From Eonycteris spelaea (lineage: Eukaryota; Chordata; Mammalia; Chiroptera; Pteropodidae): a DNA stretch of 64,000 bases. The DNA lies in assembly GCA_003508835.1 (NCBI GenBank), contig PUFA01000012.1, forward strand, positions 19,386,001 through 19,450,000, written 5' to 3'. This document shows, one piece after another, positions 12,175-24,845 of the stretch. The translations under genes were made by a program, and so were the position numbers. The notes under the pieces are model-generated. The model worked only from the letters and a program-made list of their open reading frames with translations, was not told the DNA's origin and did no database searches. Positions within the stretch are counted from its first letter, which is position 1. Every line of letters starts with the position of its first letter.

Positions 12175-12300
12175 ATGTGGAGAGTATAAAGCCTCAGCCA
12201 ATTCTGGCAATTTCCCCAGGGTCACACAGCAAATGAGCACTTGAGCTGGGCAGCAAACAAGGCATTCTGACTTTGGGTGATTAATCACCATATTATCCTG
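12175..12300 (-). mobile_element. MIR SINE fragment
   Basis: Antisense 5' part of MIR: 'ccagggtcacacagcaaatg', 'gcacttgagctgggcagcaa' and 'ggcattctgacttt'. Only the tRNA-proximal part is clear. Confidence 0.65.
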
Positions 12301-12787
12301 CATTTATTGAGAATTTCAGAGAATCTAGTGATATTTGACATATTTTCCACCTGTCTGGTCAGGAAAGGGAGAAAGTCAGGAACAGGGGTGAGCTTTTCAC
12401 ACCTGCAGAGGGGATGAAGAAGGGACTAAAAGTAAAGATCTTCAGGCCATGTGGAATTTTATTTCTAAGTGATGTCCCTCCCAGAGGTAGGGAGATTTGA
12501 TCATTCTGGTGAGTTTCAAGAGAAAGTAAGCCATTTAAAGAAAGAGGAAAATTATTAGGTATCACAGAAATTAAGGATTAGTAGAAGAAGTTCTATGGTC
12601 TATCTAATGTGGTTCTTTAAAAAAAAAAAACAGACATAGAACATTTAAAGCTTATTATACCTAAGTTAAAATAAAATGTAAATTTTTAAGGTAAATAATA
12701 AAATGGATAACTAGCGGCTGTTGTCCCTAGAATTAACCATGGAGAATCTACAGAAAAAAAAGGGAAGGTATGAATCAGAGGAGTTAA

Positions 12788-12788
<1 letters not shown>
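12301..12788. other. Unassigned sequence before a poly(A) tract
   Basis: No SINE body, processed gene copy or open frame is seen upstream of the 39-bp poly(A), so the tract cannot be assigned to a recent retroposon. Confidence 0.4.

Positions 12789-12827
<39 letters not shown>
12789..12827. repeat. Poly(A) tract, 39 bp
   Basis: 39 uninterrupted A on the plus strand. No target-site duplication was found around it. It gives rise to an artefactual poly-Phe open frame on the minus strand. Confidence 0.95.
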
Positions 12828-12830
<3 letters not shown>

Positions 12831-13404
12831 TGAGAAACTGAAAGGAGAGTGATAAGATGGAGGAAAAACTTTTGTTTTTCCTGCTTCTCCCCCAAGTTAG
12901 CATGTGACAAGCACTGGAAATGAAGAACAATTAGCCAAACAACATTTGTTGATTTAATGCAGAATTACTGGAATAGCTACACCAAGAATTTAACATGAGT
13001 AATAACAATAAATAATAATACTTATAGCAAATATACTTAAAATAAAGATACGATTGATGAGAATAAGAATTATAATGAGAAGAAACAAGTGAGGTTTTGG
13101 AGGATAAAAGAAAACGAAAACATGAATAAAACAAGCGAGGGTTTTTGAGAAGGGGAGGAGGAAGAGAACTCAGAGAAGGAAGCCGATCTGCTATATCCAT
13201 GGGTCAGTTACCAACCCACGAACCTTCCCCTGATTGTAGGTGTAGCTGTTTTAAGCAAGAATACACCATTTTAAAGTTCGTATCTGCACATCTCACTTTA
13301 AAATGTCAGAGACTGTTAAGAACATTCTTTTAAACTCGGTCTCCCAATTTTGAGTGAGAAATTTTCCATTGCTCTCCTGTCTCCAAAATTCCTTTAATAC
13401 TCTA
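12828..13404. other. Unassigned sequence
   Basis: AT-rich with an 'ataataataata'-like patch near 13000-13020. No gene or repeat family recognised. Confidence 0.4.
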
Positions 13405-13640
13405 GAAAAGGGTGAATATTTAAGTCAGGTTTGAAGGACAGGTCATGGTTCCTAAAGCAGACAAGAGAAAGAGAAAAACAGCAGAACAGTAAGATGGAAC
13501 AGCTTGGGCAAAGGCCTGGCGCTCTGAGGTTGGGGTCGTGGCAGGGGGAGTACAGCACTGAGTGATGCATGAGGTCAGCAGGACGGGTGTGGTGTGGAGA
13601 GGAGAGAACTGGACTGAGAGAGGGCTGGACTAACGACCCT
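13405..13640 (-). mobile_element. Probable L2 LINE fragment
   Basis: Resembles antisense L2: 'aggtttgaaggacagg', 'agcttgggcaaaggcctgg' and a later 'ggagaactggactgag'. The 'gcaaaggcc' block is typical of reverse-strand L2. Confidence 0.5.
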
Positions 13641-13644
13641 GTCT

Positions 13645-13805
13645 GCCGTGCAACTAAGAGCAGCTAGCATCATTTACTGAACATTTATTAGGTCAGTGCT
13701 TCAGCCTCATAATTTAGCCTCGGTTCTTCCTCATTTAAATCTCACAACAACCTTACAGGCATTTATTATTATTCCCATTTTAGAGATGGGCAAACTGAGG
13801 CAACA
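13645..13805 (-). mobile_element. MIR SINE fragment
   Basis: Clear antisense MIR: 'catcatttactgaacattta', 'ctcatttaaatctcacaac', 'ccttacaggcatttattatt' and 'cccattttagagatgggcaa'. It abuts an L2-like fragment on each side. Confidence 0.9.
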
Positions 13806-13909
13806 AGGATCTTGTTTGTTTGCTTTTTAGTTGTTTTGTTTGTTTTCCAAAGGATCCTGTATCTGTCTGATGTCAAAATCTTGCTGTTTCCAATTGTCCT
13901 GGCCAACAT

Positions 13910-14205
13910 ACAAATGTGAACTCTAATTCCCCTCTCTATAATCCTTCGGTGGACTCCAGGCACTCTGAGGATTCAGAACAAACTTCCTTGTACGGCACAC
14001 AAAGTCCTTCTCTCACATCTCCACAGTGCCCTTCCCTCCGACCACTGCAACTGACGTGCGATTTTCCACACCATTCACGAGGCTCAATCACAACTCTTAA
14101 GGCATCTCATTGTCCTGACTAAATTATTCACTAGTTCCCACCCCAGAGTGGGTACTCTTGGAGGTCAAGGATAATTTTCCTCTGGTCTAGACATTAACCA
14201 GAGTT
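13910..14205 (+). mobile_element. Probable L2 LINE fragment
   Basis: Pyrimidine-rich text in L2 sense order: 'ccttcggtggactccaggca', 'gcacacaaagtccttctctc' and a late 'gtactcttggaggtcaagga'. Diverged. Confidence 0.5.
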
Positions 14206-15606
14206 TCATTTTTTTATTTTATTTTTTTAAATTTTCCGCCTGTCCATACTCCCATATCCCCACCATGGTTTTCTGGCTTTGTCTTTGCAGTCAGAGGTAG
14301 AGGCAGCTGGGTTATATTTGAGGAACACACATTCAAGAACAATTTTGCAAACGGGCAAGAAAAGTAATTTAGTTTTCTTTTCTGTTTGCATCATTGATGT
14401 CATTTAGCTTCATATGTAAAAACCACTCACAAACATATTAGATACAAACATTGGATCAAAGCCTAGAAGAAAAATAACACTACAATGTTAATATTAATTC
14501 ACTTTAGGTCATAGGATTTCAGGTGATTTTGATTTTCAGTGTTGTGCATTTTGGTATTTTCTAAATTGTACATAATAACTATACTTGTACAACTTTTGTA
14601 ACAAAAATACAATAAGGATTATGTTTTAAGGCATTAAGCAAACTCTGTAGATATGCGTTCTTATATAATATTGATGATCAAAATCTAAAATAAGAATGTA
14701 TTAAGTATACATATCATATCACTGAATTAAGTAGGGTATAGTTAAAAATTTGTAAGTTTGCTTTTCTAAAAAATTGTTTGCAGATAAAATTGGAATTGTA
14801 TTTAACACAAAAACTTCATAATTCACGCTCTAAAACTATTTCACTATGAAATCCTAAGGGAATTTCATCATAAAAGCAGCTCAAACCTAATCAAAGGAAC
14901 AGGCTTTTCAAGCCACTGATCCCCACTGCCCTTATTCTACTGCCATTCAATAACAGAGTTTGCCCATCTGTTACAGACAGGGTCTGAAAGGGCAACCACA
15001 TCCTGGCAGTGACTGCCCATAGCAAGCATTCCAAAGCCCATCTCAAGACCTGAAGCTGTGCCCAAGTGGGTGTGCCTGAGTGTGATTGCCATGTGTGTCC
15101 AGGCTGTGCCTTTTCCATGCCTGCACTTGGCCATGCTTGTTAAGGCAAACATCCTGGAGAGGTACTCTGATGTCCACACTCACTCCAGGCCAGATAGAAA
15201 CAGATGGAAGAGCGTTAGGTCTTCCAGGCATAAGCCAGGGGAAGCTGTCATTTGAGAAGCTGTTGTTTTCCTGACACCTCTGTCAAGATGTGGAAAAATG
15301 GAAGGGAATGAGCAGCAGCTGGATGCTCTATCATCAAAGCCTGGTTTCTTGTACTGATGGTGAGTAATGAGGCTCTGGATATACTCCAGGGTACAGGGCC
15401 AATCCTAGGATTAACCGAGAAAAAGCAGAGCTCGAGAGTCTTCCAAACACGGCTGCAAATAAAGTCATTCTGAGTTTTAGTGTTCATTAAATAAGCCTCG
15501 AGGGACAGGAGCATCCCTCAGCCTCTGGGATGGTGAAGATTTTGCAGTTCAACCAGATGAATAGGTCATACATCCTTCTACTCTCTCCCTTCATCATGAA
15601 CTTGTC

Positions 15607-15608
<2 letters not shown>
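14206..15608. other. Unassigned sequence
   Basis: A 14211-14232 T-rich run is followed by AT-rich sequence. The 14890-15260 part has higher GC content and several overlapping short open frames on both strands, none resembling a protein I know. No repeat recognised. Confidence 0.4.

Positions 15609-15658
<50 letters not shown>
15609..15658. repeat. (CA)25 microsatellite
   Basis: A perfect 50-bp CA run, so a likely polymorphic marker. Open frames crossing it on both strands are artefacts. Confidence 0.97.
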
Positions 15659-15660
<2 letters not shown>

Positions 15661-15859
15661 TTGCCATGTTCCAAAGATACTAATGTGTCGATGGCAGCAT
15701 TTACTCACTGTTCATTCACTTGTGCCAGATAAGAAGCACAGCTATCACCTAATTACAAACGCTAAGCCCACAGGACCAGAGATTCCCAGTAAAGACCAAG
15801 ATGTAAATGACATGGTATTATCTAGGTCTCTGAGTTTCTTCACATCACCATTGTACCAG

Positions 15860-15965
15860 CACACAAGTGTTGACTGAGAACTGAGAAAAACAGATAAAGC
15901 CTCTGCCCTCATGGAGTTTTTGACCACCTAGCTCAATGCTGGCAGGAAGGCATTTATTGAATTAA
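15860..15965 (-). mobile_element. L2 LINE fragment
   Basis: 'cagataaagcctctgccctc' followed by 'atggagtttttgaccaccta' matches the antisense L2 block near the 3' end. Confidence 0.6.
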
Positions 15966-16084
15966 TTGATAAATTAAGTTTGACTTAAAGTGTAATGTTC
16001 AATGCATTATCTATTTTCTTCAACTAAGAGGTTGGTCAACATCAGCAAGAAGCCAATCTTGACCTTATTCTAGGCCAACTTAAA

Positions 16085-16265
16085 TTTCCCATTCCCCTAC
16101 CCTTCTCTCTCTTTTCCATGTACACTTAACATGTTAGCTCACTCCCTGATATAGCACATGCCCTCCTGAATTGTAATTATCTGTTCACTGATCTGTCTCC
16201 TCATGCAGTGCTTGACTTGTGGTAGACACTCAAGAATTATTTGTTCAATGGGAGAATGAATGGCA
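16085..16265 (+). mobile_element. L2 LINE 3' end
   Basis: Sense L2: 'attgtaattatctgttcact', 'gatctgtctcctcatgcag', 'gtagacactcaagaatta' and the tail 'tgggagaatgaatgg'. Confidence 0.8.
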
Positions 16266-16399
16266 AAGGGGACCCAAAATATGCTTCTGAGTTAAACAAT
16301 CTGAACCAGCTCAAGCCAAACTCAAGTCGGTAATTTTTTTCTGGCAGCCTTTCACCGACTGTGCACAGCACATCTTCCTTCCTTTTCTGCCCAATAACA

Positions 16400-16655
16400 T
16401 CAACAACCATAATGACTAAATGAATCTTAACGTGTACAAGGAACTGTGCTAAGCACTTTATTTCAATTAACTTCTTTAACTCTGACAACAAACCTGTGAG
16501 GTCTGTTTGTATGTATGTTTGTATTATCATTATCCTAATTACAGATGACATGACTGAAGCTCAACCAGGTAATGTAACTTCGCCAAAGTCACGTGGTTAC
16601 TGAGTGTCAGAGTCTGACATCAGAGCGTGTTCTTAACCACTGGCCTCCTTTCGAT
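16400..16655 (-). mobile_element. MIR SINE, near full length
   Basis: Antisense MIR in full order: 'ggaactgtgctaagcacttt', 'caacaaacctgtgaggtctg', 'attacagatgacatgactga', 'gccaaagtcacgtggttact' and 'gcgtgttcttaaccactggc' at the tRNA-derived head. Confidence 0.9.
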
Positions 16656-17765
16656 GGCCCTTTCCATTCTACTGAACATCACCTCTCTCCTTCCATTCTA
16701 TCCATGGCATTCCTGTTAAACCATGGCTGTGGAAGTTAAAATAAGGATGCCACTAATATAGATCCCAGTCATTTCTGGGTAGCTCCTACCACAACCTTGG
16801 GCTTACTTTAAGGAATAAACAACTAAAGAATGAGTATATACCCTCGAAAAGTTTGCCAACCCTTCCTATTCTTGTGATCCCTTTCATGGAGACACTCTCA
16901 GGGTGTTAATCCACACATAACAATCTGTTTTGTACTTCCCTGTGGCTGGAAAATAAATAGGAAATTAGAGCGATTGCTTATAATGAGATGGAATAATTCA
17001 ACTCTAAATCACAAAGAGGTTTTAACCAGAGATATACAATGTCATCACCCATGGCCTGCAAGAGAAAACCTGTCCTGTAATTGGAGATTTCAGCTTTGTC
17101 CTTTATCTCATCTCTAGCCTCCTCAACTTCACATTCCCTCTGTTAGGTAGTGCCCTTGGCCTCCCAGAGCTTCCTCACAGTACCGTGCCACCTGCACAGA
17201 CCTGCCTCCCCCCTTAGCAAAGCTCCAAACTTTTTCTGCACATTCACCTTCCCTTATCAAAGTTGACCTTTTCTGTGACCCCTTCTTTCCTGCCTAACTA
17301 TCCTGTTAAAAAGCTCTCCCACTAATTAGCCATTCTGTCAAAAATGTGTACTACTACTTTTCACAGGCTTCCTTTTTTCTTATCTTTAATTAAACAATCC
17401 TAGAGATGCAAAACCTTAGACCTATTGAATGCATCGGCATTCAGAGCACTGGCTGCCCGACAAGCTTTTGAGACCAGAGGGACCCTTCTCACAGGAGGTA
17501 CTATTCTAGTGTGTCTTAATGAGCAATCACGTGAGCACCATCTATAACATGAACATACAGGGCAGGCCCTCTTGGCTTCCAGTACCATTGTAAATGTCCT
17601 GTGGAGAATTTGCAAGCAGGCACCTCACATGCATCACCTTGGAGGTTCTTGCCAGTGACTCCGCTTTACTCAAAAGATAGTCGTGTTAAAGTATGAGCAC
17701 TTTCAATGGATGTTAACAAGAGGTAGTGGAAAGGACTTTGACTTTCTAGACAGACTTCATCTTGA
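16656..17765. other. Unassigned sequence
   Basis: A pyrimidine-rich stretch (17095-17400) may be a very old LINE piece, but no motif is decisive. A 71-codon minus-strand open frame at 17400-17615 matches no protein I know. Confidence 0.4.
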
Positions 17766-17769
17766 AATC

Positions 17770-18000
17770 TAGCCTGTATTAGTCAAAATCCCTACAGGAA
17801 ATAGATGACACATCAACATTAGAAGAACTTGAAGGGGCAGTACAACAAACAGACAACAGAATGAGCTAGAGCACAGAGGCGCAGTTACGCAGAAGAAAAC
17901 CCTTGAGAAGAGCAAGGACACAGCCAGCCCAGAGTAACTTTGTAGGGAAGGAGCCAGGGGAATACATACCCTGGCCTCATCCTTTCTTCTGATCTCCTGC
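17770..18000 (+). mobile_element. Probable old interspersed repeat, family unassigned
   Basis: Text such as 'tgtattagtcaaaatcccta', 'aggagccaggggaatacata' and 'ccctggcctcatcctttctt' then 'ctgatctcctgctagggctc' resembles a high-copy mammalian repeat I have met in other loci, but I cannot name the family or class. Confidence 0.4.
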
Positions 18001-18139
18001 TAGGGCTCCCAATTTAAAAAATAAATAAATAATTAAAAGCCAAAGTATTTATTTCATGGCATGGTTACTTATGGGGCAGTTATAGTAACTGTGATAAGAG
18101 ACATAAGATACCTCATTGCACAATTTTCAATCTTTTATA

Positions 18140-18250
18140 AAGACTGCAATGTGAGTGATGCTCCCTAGAGTCATGCAATATGATGGCCCTGTTAAACACT
18201 TAGCACAGTGCCAGGCAGATAGGAAGTACTCAGTGAATATTAACTCCTTT
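18140..18250 (+). mobile_element. MIR SINE 3' fragment
   Basis: 'taaacacttagcacagtgcc' then 'aggcagataggaagtactca' and 'gtgaatattaact' is the sense 3' end of MIR. Confidence 0.8.
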
Positions 18251-19264
18251 ACTCCTCGGCTGGGAAAGACGAAACTGAAAGTTGCCAATTATACATTGGT
18301 CTCTTTGGGTCTTCACATACAGGAGTGTAAAGAACAGAGCTGCCACCCTTCAGGTAACCTCTTCCCCATCAGTAGCAAAGAACTTACTGAATAGTGGAGA
18401 GCTCTCAATTCTGACTCCTGTAAGCATAGAATTTTTCAGAAACAGGTGCCTTCCGACTTCCTGCTTTCCCATATTGTGCCTCTGCCTCACTTGCAAGGTG
18501 GGGCGAGGCAGATGAACTGTTGAGAGGTGAGAAAGGATGAGCTCACACACAGGAAACTAAGGGTGTTGATTAGAAATATTTCCAATCAACACATAGGCCA
18601 ATACTTCATACAGGAAATATCACTACCTGATATTTTAGTAAAGGCAGCTTACACTTACTCATTCCTCATAAATTTCAGAGCAGTTTCAATCATGGTAGGA
18701 AGTACAGCCAACTAAACTGGCTCTACCAAATGGACGGGTAGAATCTTCTGTGATATACTCCTGAAATCTAACCACCTCTGAACAAAATCCTCAGCATGTT
18801 AGTAGTCAAAAAAAAAAAATGCCTCAGGAAAGGAAATGAAAATCATTTTAGTGAAGAATAAGTTGGTGGACCCATTTAATTAAAAGGTCAGGGAGAAACT
18901 GAAGTCTCCTCAAGTAGAACAGTAACCTTATCTTGACCGGCAACACTCTTTTGCAATAAGAACTATATTCACCAAAGAGTAAATTCTACCCTAATTACAT
19001 CGATATTAAGCATCGTACCCATGGATCTGGCAACTGTGTTTGCAGGGCCTGCACCAGCATTTACAGTTTATATGACTTCTGAAGTCCCTTTCCACCCTGG
19101 GGGATGAAGAACTTGAGTATTTCCCTCTAATCACGAGACATATCCCCCCATCCCTGTTTTATCCCCACCTTCATTTTGCTCCAACCTTTTTAAAACTCAG
19201 AAAAAAATCCCAAGAAAATTGATCTAAGTCAGCATGCATATATTTTTGTGGCTAAGATAAATAC
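18251..19264. other. Unassigned sequence
   Basis: No gene or repeat recognised. Short open frames at 18155-18394, 18282-18515 and 18527-18715 overlap each other without protein-like content. Confidence 0.4.
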
Positions 19265-19420
19265 AGGGTGTAGTGGACAAAGGGGTCACACACTTGTGAG
19301 ACCTTGGAGAAATTACTTTAATTCTCTGGCCTTCAAATATCTTATCTGTGCAACAGAGGTTTAGGTTAGAGCTGTAAAGTATAATTCTGACATTCTATGA
19401 ATCCAGGAGAGGAAAAAACC
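19265..19420 (+). mobile_element. MIR SINE fragment
   Basis: Sense MIR core: 'gaccttggagaaattacttt', 'aattctctggccttcaaata' and 'tcttatctgtgcaacagagg'. Confidence 0.75.
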
Positions 19421-19864
19421 TCTTTAAAAAACCTCCCTTTAGTTCTTGCATCTAAACGTTTACTGTCTTTCAAAATGCTACACCTTTTTTTCTACTTCTA
19501 GTTTGGCACCATGATACAAGTGAGCATCAACCACACTGAAAAGGCAATGTTCCCAATGTCCATGGTAGTCAAAGGACAGGAAGTTTCGAGAGACTCCCTG
19601 AATGATGTGCTGTGAATATCAGACCGATCTCACATGTCAGCTAATAGGTTTGGAGAGGAGGACAGGAGGTCTCCGAACCTAAGGTTAACAGTGTAAAACA
19701 GAAATATACACATGCTGACAATTTGAAAGGCATCATTATCATAAAATCAGCTGGTTCAGCTGCAAGGTCATAGCACAGAACAGTTAAAATAAACCTGGTT
19801 AACTTATATATGACAGATTAGGCCACTAAATACCTCTGTCTCAAAGTGAGGCCTAGCCTGGATC
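19421..19864. other. Unassigned sequence
   Basis: No gene or repeat recognised. Confidence 0.4.
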
Positions 19865-22000
19865 TCCTTTCAATTATCCAGTAAACAAATATCTTTTGAG
19901 CTTCTGCTTTGTCATGTTCTATGAGAAATGATGGCAATTCAGTGAAGAATAAGAATGAGCTGGCCCCCACTCTCATGGAAGAAACAAACATTAAATAAGT
20001 ATACAATCATATATCTACACAATTAGATAAAGGCCATGAGGAAAGAGTAAATAGTTCAATAAGATGATATTTTAAGAGGGGCACTTTTGGGGGTTGGAGA
20101 AGGATTTTCTGAGGAATGGACATTTAAGTTGAACCTGGTGGATGAGTAGGAGTCAGTGACATCAAGAGTTGATGGAAGAACATTCCAGTACATGCAAAGT
20201 CTCTAGGCTTTTGCCTGTACTTAAAGTTGGTCAGTGTGACTGAGGCCCTGGGAAGAGGAGGAAAATGGGGGTTGAGAGACAGTCAAAGGTCAGATCATAC
20301 ACCTTGTGGACTACATTAAAGTGCTGGATTTTAAATAGTAATGGTGAATGACATGACCTATGTATATTCATAAGGGATCACTCTGGAGCAGTGTGAGGAT
20401 GTGGGGAAGAGCAGAAAAGGAAATGAGGAAAACAGATGGTCATGACAGCGATGAAGTCAGAAAATGACAAAAGCCTGGTCTGAAACAGAGGCTGAAGGAG
20501 GACAGAAATGGGCAACTTTGAGAAGTCTCTTGGGAGAAAAATTGGCAGGTCTTGTGAAAAGTGAAATATGTGAATAGACAATGAGCGGGACTACAAAATT
20601 ATACTGCCTGTCTTCACAGCATGATCAACTGAGAAGAGAGATATCAGGAAAGGAAGAACTATAGAGACCAGAGATGGGAGAGTTCTGTCAATGCTGCTGT
20701 GAAGCCATTGACGAGATAAGGACTTACAAGTGACCATCCGGGTTTAGGAAGAACACTGTTGACTTGAACAAGATTGGTTTAGGTAGAGTCACAGGTGCAG
20801 ACTCTAGATTGGAATAAATCAAAAAGCGAACGGGAGGTAAGGAAGTGAAAGCAGCATGTGTACAAAGGTTTTTCCGGAGTTTGTTACAAAATGTCATAGA
20901 GAGATGCAATAACAAGGGAAAATATTTTACAGCTAAATTTTACCATCACCTGGATGCAGGCAGCTAGGAAAAAAACCTGTTAGAGAATAGAGATTAAAGC
21001 TACAGTAGTTTGAGGGAATACCTAGTCAAGTAAGGCCCACACGAATGTGAGAAGGGACGGTGTCTGGAGTATCTGTGGAGGCACTGGCAGCTGATTAGAA
21101 AAGGGATACTTCCTCCGTGGAGCAGGAAGGACGGAAATGCAGGTAAGGCTGTGGATATAGTGGTGGGAAGGGGAAAGTTCCCACTCGATGGCGTCTACTT
21201 CTTGAACAAAGGACATCATCTGATAAAGATTGGTAGGGAGGAGTTTAAAGATTTAAGGAGAATAAGGGATATGTAAAATACATTTAGTGGTGAAGGAAAA
21301 ACTCAATAAAAAAATTTAAAAGAGATATTTTGGCACCATTGAGAGCCAAGTTGGACACTGATACTGATAAACTGAGAATGATACCATCCTTTCCCAATGT
21401 GTGATTGTCTCCAGAGGCCTTCCAGAGGCCTTGAGCTGGCTTTTTGGATAGGGGCACGCAGTTTGATTCAGTGGGTTGAGATCAGGCAGTCACAGTGATG
21501 GAGAGAAAGGCAAGGAATATAAAGATATTTGCAAAATAGAGATTAACATAAGGCCGGTGGCATATAATCTGGATAGGGTAGAAATGAAACAGGAAGCAGC
21601 TGAGAGAGAAACTGGAGGAATCCATAGATTGAACATCTTAATGAGGTCTCAGAATCATGGGATAGAGATAATCGAGCAAGTAAGCTGGGATGTGGGATGG
21701 TTGCAATAGCAATATTGGAGGTGGGGCACTTTGTATTATGATGAAAGTCAACAGCATGAGAGACAGGTAGGATCAATGGAGTAGAGGAGAGCAAAAGATC
21801 ATTGGAGACAGGAAGAAAACAAGGAAATGAGAGGTCTGAGTGCTTTGAGGAAATGTCCTAGTAGATGTCAAATTGTCTTGGATGATACCAGAAGGAAGAC
21901 AGCTGAGGAAAACTGAGTCAGGTGTGAAATGGTGTGACCAAGAGGTAAGGGGAGAAGATAGCATGGCTAGATAATATGGCTTTGAAAATACACTCTGCTT
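19865..22000 (-). mobile_element. Long antisense L2 LINE copy
   Basis: The left part is clear antisense L2: 'gtaaacaaatatcttttgag', 'ggaagaacattccagtacat', 'gtcagatcatacaccttgtg' and 'gggatcactctggagcagtg'. It continues with text I associate with the upstream part of L2: 'gtgaccatccgggtttagga', then 'gtggtgggaaggggaaag' and 'cgatggcgtctacttcttg'. The copy would thus be about 2 kb, unusually long for this window, but is saturated with stops. Confidence is high for 19865-20575, moderate to 21260 and low beyond. Confidence 0.6.
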
Positions 22001-22845
22001 AAGAAGGCTACAGGGAAAGTGGCATCTTTGAGGTTTAACCTAGGCAAACCTCTAAGATATCCACTTAGGAAAAGGTGAAGGATAGGATATTTGTATAAGT
22101 AAAAGATTTAGAGAATTTCATTGTTTGGAGAATTCTAGGGAACGCCATCTGGAAGTGGGCTTTTGGAGGAAGGGGTCAGTGTTTGGGGTCTGTAAAGAGA
22201 ATGGATGGATTGGTGGGAGAGTATGAAATTCCCTTTGCGCATTAAGAAAATGTAGGAATAATTTAAGGCTGGGACGGGCAGTGTACAGTCCAGGATTATG
22301 AGCTTTCTACTTTATTTTGTTTTGTTTTGGCAGAAAAGGTGTCCAGGATTTCTGACATGATAATGGCTGCGTAAGTCAGCAGTTACTCTTTTCCTCATGA
22401 AAATCATATAAAGAAAACTTCAAACTCTATTTTTAGTGAGATCAGGAGACAGATTTATTCTACAGAGCCTCCAAATGCATAAAAGGGCTGCCAAAAGCAT
22501 CTCAGCAGCAACAGAAGCTGCCTGGGAGGGGGGAAAGAATGAACAAACAGATGAGAGAACTCAGCGTTGATAGAATTCAGAAAGGATCAGCAACCTTCCC
22601 TTGAAGGTAAGGGCTTTACCTGAGGTGCAAAAGGTGAATCTCTGTTTTGCAATAGTGGGTACGGATTGTGTGAGCAGGGCTGGTAGCAGAAGCCCTGCTG
22701 TACCAAGTCTGGTTCAGAGGAGATGAGAAGGGATTACACAAGAAACACTAGGATTAGTCTGTCTGTGCAGCAGCAGAAAAGGAGAGTCTTTGGGTTGAAA
22801 TGCTTTTAAGTTTACCCTGAACTCAACCACCTCAAAGAGAAACAT
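22001..22845. other. Unassigned sequence
   Basis: No repeat or gene recognised. A 37-bp segment at 22334-22370 is bounded by a fair splice acceptor and a good donor but is too short to support as an exon. Confidence 0.4.
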
Positions 22846-22849
22846 CCTC

Positions 22850-24745
22850 CATATAATTAGTTCAGGAAAATCCAACTTGCTCATTGAAGAGCAATAAAAA
22901 GTGAAGCAGCACAGACATGAAGTGAGGAAAATGTAAGACAAAACGTAGAAAAGGAGAAAAAATCATTTACAGACAAAGAATAGATACTAGAAAATTTCAT
23001 GGGCTCATGAATATTGTGATAAAAATATTTCACCACAAATCTTTTAACTTTAATGAAATAATCCCCTCCATTAAGAAAGACCATAGAGCAGGCATATAAG
23101 AACTCAGAAAAGAGAAGGCAAAACAGTAAAATAAGAAATGAGTTGGCAGAACCTAGGAAACAAGCAGAAAGAAAAAAAAAAACAGACGTAAAGTTGAAAT
23201 TTCAAAGGACATCACAGCACAGTAAGGGACAAAGAAACTAAAAGTAAGAAGAAAAAAAAAACAGGGAAAAGAAGGAATTACAAATGAGTTAGGGATTCGA
23301 AAACCAGTCAACAATTAGAGGAAAGCAAAGACTATCCAACCTATGAATATGAATAATCAGAGTTCTCAAAGAATACAACTAAATAAAAACTAAATGATGA
23401 AACACATTAATTAATTAAATGTAATCAGGAAAAAACTACCTGAAATAAAAGGTTTGAATACATTTATTGAAAGAGTACTACATGCACCAGAAAATTGATA
23501 TACAAATAGTCAATACTGAGGCACATCCCAGGAAGTTTACAAACATTAAATAATTATTTGGGCAACTGTGCAAAACAATGGAGGAAAAATCACAGCGGCA
23601 TAGGTTTCTCTACAGAGAAATTCTACACCAGAAGACAATGCAGCAACACTTACAAGTCTTTTAAAGAATAAATTTATGAGTCAAGGATCTTAATTACAGC
23701 CAGCTGCCCCTCAGGTATAAAGGCCACCGGTTAGCATTTTTTAACTTATAGGTTTTAAGACTATGGAGTACTTATGAGACTTTCTTGAGAAAATACTAGA
23801 AGACAAACTTAAGCCATGTACAAGATGACTAAGGAAACTATGGCAAGTAAACAGTGCATTGAATGTATTTAAATTTCCAAGTAAGACTACAACGAATGTG
23901 AGCATTGAGAACAGAATACATGTATTAACATCCTGACCAGGTAGCTGTATGCTGATGACATAAGTACAGGAAAGAAAGGAGGAAAGCGGTGTGGAGAGAA
24001 ATTAAGACAGCAGTTTTCTATACGCAACATCTGACAGAAAAACCGTATCATTTAAAACTGATAAATCACAAAAATATAGTCATGCTTAACAGTATGAAAT
24101 TAATTAACAGAAAAGGTAATCTTATGGATTAAAATCAAGTGGTAAAAGAGAGAAACTAGGAGGGGAAAGAGCCCATTTGTTTACCTGTCAGTACTAATTG
24201 ATTCTGGTGAAGGAAAGGAAGGGCCGACTAAAATGTTAACATTGGAAGCTCCTGACTGTCCTTCCTCCTACAGATGCTCTAAATATACAGCCACACATGG
24301 GTCAACTCCCTCTGAGACAAATCCAGAAACTAGCTGAGTAACTCCTATATATGAGGCAACTGAGAAAATACCCAGAAAAGAAAGAGGAACCAAATCACAT
24401 CACTACAGAAAATCATCACTCATCAAAGAAAGAGAGCAAAAGAGGAAGAAACAAGGTACTCTAAATCTGCCAGAAAACAATTAACAAAATGGCAATAGTA
24501 AATCCACACCCATCTATAATCACTTTTAATGTAATTATAGATGGATTAAATTTCCCAATCAAAAGACATGCAGTGACTAAATAGATTTTTTTTTAAAGAC
24601 CAAATAAGAGACTCACTTCAGCTTTAATGACACATATAGGCTGAAAGTGAAGAGATGGGAAAGGATATTCCATGCAAGTAAAAAACCAAAAGAAAGCCAG
24701 AGTAGCTATAATTACATCAGAGAAAATAGACAATACAGAAGCAGG
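22850..24745 (+). mobile_element. Old sense-strand L1 LINE (L1M or HAL1-like)
   Basis: An A-rich sense strand with L1-like content. At 22990-23060 is 'catgggctcatgaatattgt'. At 23700-23730 is 'gctgcccctcaggtataaag'. At 24600-24740 is recognisable ORF2 endonuclease-side text: 'aagagactcacttcagcttt', 'ggatattccatgcaagtaaa' and 'gccagagtagctataattac'. Frames are broken throughout. The early part resembles ORF1-containing half-LINEs (HAL1), so two elements may be joined here. Confidence 0.6.
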
Positions 24746-24746
24746 G

Positions 24747-24845
24747 ATCAGAGTGCAGGCTCTGGAGTCCAAAAACACTGGGTACCTTTAGGCACATTAC
24801 TTAACTCCCTGAGCCTCCATTCCCACAGCTATATGTGGTGACTAT
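24747..24845 (+). mobile_element. MIR SINE 5' half
   Basis: Starts with the tRNA-derived head 'cagagtgcaggctctggagt' and continues 'ggcacattacttaactccct' then 'gagcctccattcccacagct'. It lies directly after the L1 remnant. Confidence 0.85.

Noticed and set aside
12789..12827. Poly(A) as the tail of a recent SINE or processed pseudogene
   Set aside because: No SINE body, gene copy or flanking duplication is found upstream. The same applies to the poly(A) tracts at 34673-34693 and 36508-36537.
22334..22370. 37-bp micro-exon between an acceptor-like and a donor-like site
   Set aside because: Too short and unsupported. Such pairs are expected by chance in a window of this size.
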